From positions 1-17,411 of the forward strand of contig JAGLSY010000177.1 of assembly GCA_023135545.1 (NCBI GenBank): a stretch of 17,411 nucleotides of DNA, given 5' to 3'. The first letter of the stretch is position 1; each line of letters opens with the position of its first letter. A program made the position numbers and the translations under genes. A model generated the notes under the pieces. That model had not been told where the DNA came from, searched no databases, and was given only the letters and a program-made list of their open reading frames with translations. Of this stretch, positions 15,403 through 17,411 are shown one piece after another. The stretch is from Thermoplasmata archaeon (lineage in GTDB: Archaea; Thermoplasmatota; Thermoplasmata; SG8-5; JAGLSY01).

Positions 15403-15416
15403 AAGCATATATGCTT
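15403..15416. promoter_or_regulatory. Palindromic operator candidate of vapBC
   Basis: AAGCATATATGCTT is a perfect 14-bp palindrome lying between the TATA box and the vapB start codon, the normal place for a repressor site. VapB antitoxins, alone or with VapC, usually repress their own promoter by binding such palindromes, so autoregulation is likely. Binding itself is inference. Confidence 0.55.
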
Positions 15417-15426
15417 TATTGATAAT

Positions 15427-15627
15427 ATGAGAACTACAATTGAGATTCGAGACGACATATATCAGAAGATAGTCAGGGAGTATGGCAAACGCAAAATATC
15501 TATTACCATAAATGAGATACTGGCATATCATTTTTTAAAGAAAAGAAAGGATATGTTCGGCGCGGACCCGTGGCTTCTCAAAGCCGACATGAGCGATCTG
15601 AGGGATGAGGGTGATCGTGACCTCTGA
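15427..15627 (+). CDS. vapB: VapB-type antitoxin (ribbon-helix-helix)
   Basis: This 66-residue protein starts RTTIEIRDDIYQKIVREYG, with a short basic strand and helix, then ISITINEILAYHFLKK. That is the ribbon-helix-helix (MetJ/Arc-like) pattern of dimeric DNA-binding antitoxins. The tail after residue 40 is charged (FGADPWLLKADMSDLRDEGD) and probably wraps the toxin. It starts at an ATG 10 nt after a perfect palindrome. Its end overlaps the longest form of the downstream PIN-domain ORF by 23 bp, as expected for a co-expressed pair. It should neutralise VapC and repress its own promoter. The subclass of antitoxin is less certain than the pairing. Confidence 0.82.
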   Translation: MRTTIEIRDDIYQKIVREYGKRKISITINEILAYHFLKKRKDMFGADPWLLKADMSDLRDEGDRDL

Positions 15628-15994
15628 TTCAGTGACCTTTGATTCAAGTGCCTGGATAGAATATTTTTCTGGTTCCAAGCTTGGAAAGATCGTGAAGGAA
15701 TATGTGGATAGTTCCACATCTATCTATACGCCTTCAATTGGATTGATGGAGATCAAGAACAAATATCAGCGAGAAGGCAAAAAATGGAAGTCCAGACTTG
15801 AATTTATTATGGACAGGGCGATGGTCATCAATATTGATGCAGAAGTTGCATTGGCAGGAGCCGATGTTAGAAATAAAGACGGGCTGCATACGATTGATGC
15901 TTTGATATATGCGGCATCTCTATCCGTGGATTCCAGAATAATCACGAGGGACCATCATTTCGAAAATATGAAAAATGTTATTATGATTGGATGA
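15605..15994 (+). CDS. vapC: VapC-type PIN-domain ribonuclease toxin
   Basis: This protein of up to 129 residues is a PIN-domain nuclease, which as a free toxin cuts RNA with Mg2+ or Mn2+. The four acidic residues expected for catalysis are present: D13 (FDSSAWIEYF), E49 (PSIGLMEIKNKY), D98 (HTIDALIYAAS) and D116 (ITRDHHF). The start is uncertain. The ATG at 15605 gives nine residues before the conserved FDSSAW; GTG at 15617 has GAGG 5 nt upstream; GTG at 15632 gives the usual short N-terminus (MTFDSSAW). Any of these keeps the whole domain. It follows vapB with an overlap or a gap of at most 4 nt, so translational coupling is likely. The cellular target (tRNA, rRNA or mRNA) cannot be told from sequence. 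The gene appears intact and ends before a probable terminator. Confidence 0.88.
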   Translation: MRVIVTSDSVTFDSSAWIEYFSGSKLGKIVKEYVDSSTSIYTPSIGLMEIKNKYQREGKKWKSRLEFIMDRAMVINIDAEVALAGADVRNKDGLHTIDALIYAASLSVDSRIITRDHHFENMKNVIMIG

Positions 15995-16015
15995 GGCTAC
16001 TTTAAATTCCCACCC

Positions 16016-16065
16016 CAGCGGGTAAACCCCCCACCCAACTCCTCCGCTGCCCATTTTTTCTTTTT
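16016..16065 (+). terminator. Probable vapBC terminator
   Basis: CAGCGG at 16016-16021 and CCGCTG at 16044-16049 can pair as a 6-bp stem with a 22-nt loop. Two T-runs follow at once (16054-16059 and 16061-16065), in the direction of vapBC transcription. Archaeal polymerases stop at such T-runs, with or without a hairpin. It lies just after the vapC stop. Confidence 0.45.
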
Positions 16066-16108
16066 AATCCTCGCTGCGCTGGCTCACCTTCCAAAAAGAA
16101 AAAAAGGG
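16050..16108. repeat. Long A/T inverted repeat, possible bidirectional terminator
   Basis: The arms at 16050-16065 (CCCATTTTTTCTTTTT) and 16093-16108 pair over 15 of 16 positions, with a single A-A mismatch and a 27-nt loop. The loop holds GGCTCACC (16081-16088), which could instead pair with GGTGAGCC at 16175-16182. The T-runs on both strands mean it could end transcription from either side: vapBC from the left, and the minus-strand genes from the right. Confidence 0.5.
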
Positions 16109-16109
16109 G

Positions 16110-16117
16110 TTATAAAG
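16110..16117 (+). promoter_or_regulatory. TATA box with no ORF downstream
   Basis: TTATAAAG is a strong archaeal TATA box on the plus strand. It predicts a transcript starting near 16140, yet no plus-strand gene follows before the hairpin and T-run at 16294-16320. It therefore suggests a non-coding RNA. Confidence 0.35.
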
Positions 16118-16124
16118 AAAAACT

Positions 16125-16320
16125 CGGGTACGCCTTGTGTGCCACAAGGCTACCTTGCAAAACAAGTTTTGCTCGGTGAGCCTGCTCGCTCGGAGATTGC
16201 TTGTCCTCTGATTAATCCAAAGGGAACTTCCATACCCGTCCCCCGCTAGCCTGCTCGTGGCCTGACCGCAAATGAATTAAGCGTGGTGTTCAAAACTTCT
16301 GGATAGAAGTTCTATTTTTT
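16125..16320 (+). ncRNA. Candidate structured non-coding RNA
   Basis: No ORF fits in the 317-bp gap between vapC and the next gene, yet it is rich in stems. GCCTTGTG (16132-16139) and CACAAGGC (16143-16150) form a perfect 8-bp stem. GCAAAA and TTTTGC (16157-16162, 16167-16172) form another. CGGGTA (16125-16130) and TACCCG (16233-16238) could close the whole set. GCCTGCTCG occurs twice (16180 and 16249). A TATA box lies before the set and a hairpin plus T6 after it. One conflict: the start predicted by the TATA box (near 16140) is inside the first stem, so the box and the outer stem cannot both matter as drawn. I see no features of tRNA, SRP RNA or RNase P RNA, and no clear C/D or H/ACA boxes. 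Confidence 0.25.
16294..16320 (+). terminator. Hairpin plus T-run, terminator on the plus strand
   Basis: AACTTCT and AGAAGTT (16294-16300, 16305-16311) pair perfectly around the loop GGAT, and TTTTTT follows at 16315-16320. In the plus direction this is a classic hairpin-plus-U-tract terminator. Its T-run coincides with the last Lys codons of the minus-strand PH-like gene, and its stem lies directly after that gene's stop codon. It could instead be a 3' hairpin for the minus-strand mRNA. Confidence 0.45.
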
Positions 16321-16719
16321 CGTTTTCAATTTAATACCAAGAGTAGGCTCAATTGCTTTTATAGCCTCATCAAAATATTGTTTTCCATCAATTTTAAAGG
16401 TAAATTGATTGCCATCTGAACAATCAAAAATTATCTTGGCCCCCATCATTGCTCTTTTGAAAAATATCTCATTTGTTTCTCCATAATCTATGGTGAAAGT
16501 CCCCTTCATTGGCAAGAGGTAGTTTGGATCTTTGATCATCATAATCTTTTTTCTTTCCCGCTCATCATCAAATTGCCCAAAGAATCCAAGAGGACCAATT
16601 GATTTCCAGGCCATGAATTTAACGGCGATCATTCTCCTGTCAGTAAAAAATAGGAACCATTCATCCAATTTGTACCATGCTTTTGGTACGCATGCAAGCA
16701 CTCTCTCTCTCTTTTCCAT
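16312..16719 (-). CDS. Hypothetical protein, possibly PH-like
   Basis: This 135-residue soluble protein is not firmly recognised. Residues 22-34 (FLFFTDRRMIAVK) match the LxxTDxRLI signature of bacterial PH-like domains (membrane- or protein-binding modules). Alternating strands follow, such as FTIDYGETNEIFF and KIIFDCSDGNQFTFKI, and a C-terminal helix (YFDEAIKAIEPTLG), the order expected for a PH fold. The ATG at 16719 has AAGGTGG closely upstream, so it is probably translated from a polycistronic mRNA with the zinc-ribbon membrane gene 24 nt upstream. The gene is clearly more AT-rich than ychF, polB or folC-nth, which suggests separate ancestry. Its C-terminal lysines (KLKTKK) overlap a T-run on the other strand. 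The PH-like call is tentative. Confidence 0.65.
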   Translation of the reverse strand: MEKRERVLACVPKAWYKLDEWFLFFTDRRMIAVKFMAWKSIGPLGFFGQFDDERERKKIMMIKDPNYLLPMKGTFTIDYGETNEIFFKRAMMGAKIIFDCSDGNQFTFKIDGKQYFDEAIKAIEPTLGIKLKTKK

Positions 16720-16743
16720 TTAACCACCTTACCATCAATACCA

Positions 16744-17199
16744 TTAATCATTATTATAATTTTTAGTTTCAACATTGAACTCTTCATTTTGTTTCAGCTT
16801 GTTGGCAAGATTATATGACTGAATTCCATAATAAACCCCAATAAATCCCAAAGGGAACAATATTATTGAGCCAGTAGCTAGGATAATGCCGCCTATTTTG
16901 AATTTATCCATTAATATCAAAGTTGCACCAAGAGCTGGAAGAAAAAAACTCCAGATAATGAATATCAGAGAAAATATAGGATAGAAAAATATATTTCCCT
17001 CTGTTATCCAAAACATTAAAGTGATAGCAATGATGGCCAATCCATATCCACTTATTACCGGGGCTTTTTTAATATCATTTATTAACAATTCCTCGTGCTG
17101 TGGATTTATAGGGTTCACAAATGTTCTGCATTTTTTACATCGCCACATCTTGTCATTTTCAATATATTCTAATGTGCTGTTACATTTTTTACATTTCAC
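16744..17199 (-). CDS. Zinc-ribbon membrane protein, unknown function
   Basis: This 151-residue protein opens with a zinc ribbon: CKKC (C3, C6) and CKKC (C21, C24) around a WRC strand. About three membrane segments follow (near 48-65, 71-96 and 102-126), and the tail is polar and Asn-rich. Zinc-ribbon plus membrane-segment proteins are common in Thermoplasmata and mostly uncharacterised; I cannot assign a role. The start is the GTG at 17199, not an ATG: AAAGGAGG stands 6 nt upstream, a strong Shine-Dalgarno match, and the ribbon begins right after it. It lies 27 nt after the purH stop on the same strand, so it may be co-transcribed with purH. It is markedly AT-rich, unlike purH, suggesting a later insertion behind purH. 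Confidence 0.75.
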   Translation of the reverse strand: MKCKKCNSTLEYIENDKMWRCKKCRTFVNPINPQHEELLINDIKKAPVISGYGLAIIAITLMFWITEGNIFFYPIFSLIFIIWSFFLPALGATLILMDKFKIGGIILATGSIILFPLGFIGVYYGIQSYNLANKLKQNEEFNVETKNYNND

Positions 17200-17226
17200 G
17201 ATATTCCTCCTTTAAAGCCAATAACC

Positions 17227-17411
17227 CTAATGCTTCAAACATCTCATGCCTGTGAACACCATAGCAATATCGTGTTTGTTCGCCTCATCAATAACTTCCT
17301 GGTCCCTGATGGAGCCCCCCGGATGTATGATTGCTGTGACTCCTGCCTCTGCTGCTGCTTCGATACTGTCCTTGAAGGGGAAGAATGCGTCACTGGCCAT
17401 GACCGCTCCCT
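17227..17411 (-). CDS. purH: PurH (AICAR transformylase) C-terminus, cut by window edge
   Basis: The last 60 codons of a minus-strand gene enter from the right edge. They include GAVMASDAFFPFKDSIEAAA, VTAIIHPGGSIRDQEVIDEA and the final IAMVFTGMRCLKH. These are the conserved end of the AICAR formyltransferase domain of PurH, which formylates AICAR with 10-formyl-tetrahydrofolate in the ninth step of purine synthesis, before ring closure to IMP. The terminal FTGMR-x-x-x-H is diagnostic. Whether the IMP cyclohydrolase domain is present cannot be seen. A folate-dependent PurH, rather than the folate-independent PurP of many archaea, fits with the FolC domain elsewhere in the window. Confidence 0.93.
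   Translation of the reverse strand, partial: GAVMASDAFFPFKDSIEAAAEAGVTAIIHPGGSIRDQEVIDEANKHDIAMVFTGMRCLKH

Noticed and set aside
16125..16320. Known RNA genes (tRNA, SRP RNA, RNase P RNA, box C/D guide) in the structured gap.
   Set aside because: No T-loop, no conserved SRP or RNase P core sequences, and no properly spaced C and D boxes are visible.
1..17411. CRISPR array, transposase or integrase.
   Set aside because: No regularly spaced identical repeats and no recognisable recombinase domain occur; the three ~70-nt repeats are kilobases apart.

Overview
The window reads as a chromosomal segment of a euryarchaeon, most likely a member of the Thermoplasmatota (Thermoplasmata-like). The reasons are: an archaeal family B replicative DNA polymerase with a C-terminal clamp-binding tail; an archaeal OBG/YchF GTPase; a PPC (DUF296) protein; a DUF116 protein; a large ATPase-TPR protein of a kind common in Thermoplasmata; and archaeal promoters. 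Many unit-leading genes have a TATA box centred about 26-29 nt before the start codon (leaderless mRNA), while genes inside operons carry Shine-Dalgarno sites. This mix is described for Thermoplasmata. The lineage is inferred from gene content only.

Layout. 0.1-2.1 kb: an MFS transporter (+) converges on a two-gene minus-strand operon (zinc-ribbon protein, then PPC protein). 2.1-3.7 kb: a tiny Cys-rich DUF6485 protein (+), then a membrane-anchored beta-propeller-like surface protein (+) whose signal peptide is in frame only if translation starts at a non-canonical ATT. 3.7-7.2 kb: the C-terminal remnant of a TPR gene, then an intact AAA/STAND-type ATPase with about ten TPRs and an extra domain inserted between Walker A and Walker B; both are followed by copies of the same ~70-nt repeat. 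7.2-10.9 kb: a tight minus-strand operon ychF - 35-aa small ORF - polB. 10.9-13.3 kb: a third repeat copy, a TPR/winged-helix/TPR protein and a DUF116 protein, both minus. 13.4-15.3 kb: a 642-residue fusion of folylpolyglutamate synthase (FolC) with a complete endonuclease III (Nth). 15.4-16.0 kb: a vapBC toxin-antitoxin pair with a 14-bp palindrome in its promoter. 16.0-16.3 kb: a gene-free stretch dense in inverted repeats, with a TATA box at one end and a hairpin plus T-run at the other, so a candidate non-coding RNA unit. 16.3-17.2 kb: two AT-rich accessory genes (PH-like protein; zinc-ribbon membrane protein) downstream of the cut-off 3' end of purH.

How the genes fit together. polB, ychF and nth are core information-processing genes. 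FolC and PurH both point to folate-dependent one-carbon metabolism. The two TPR proteins look like signalling or scaffold proteins. The vapBC pair and the AT-rich genes form an accessory pocket. I did not recognise a defence island, CRISPR array, transposase, tRNA or rRNA. The most unusual items are the FolC-Nth fusion, the structured 16-kb intergenic region, the small ORF between ychF and polB, the ATT-started surface protein, and the three-copy repeat beside TPR genes.
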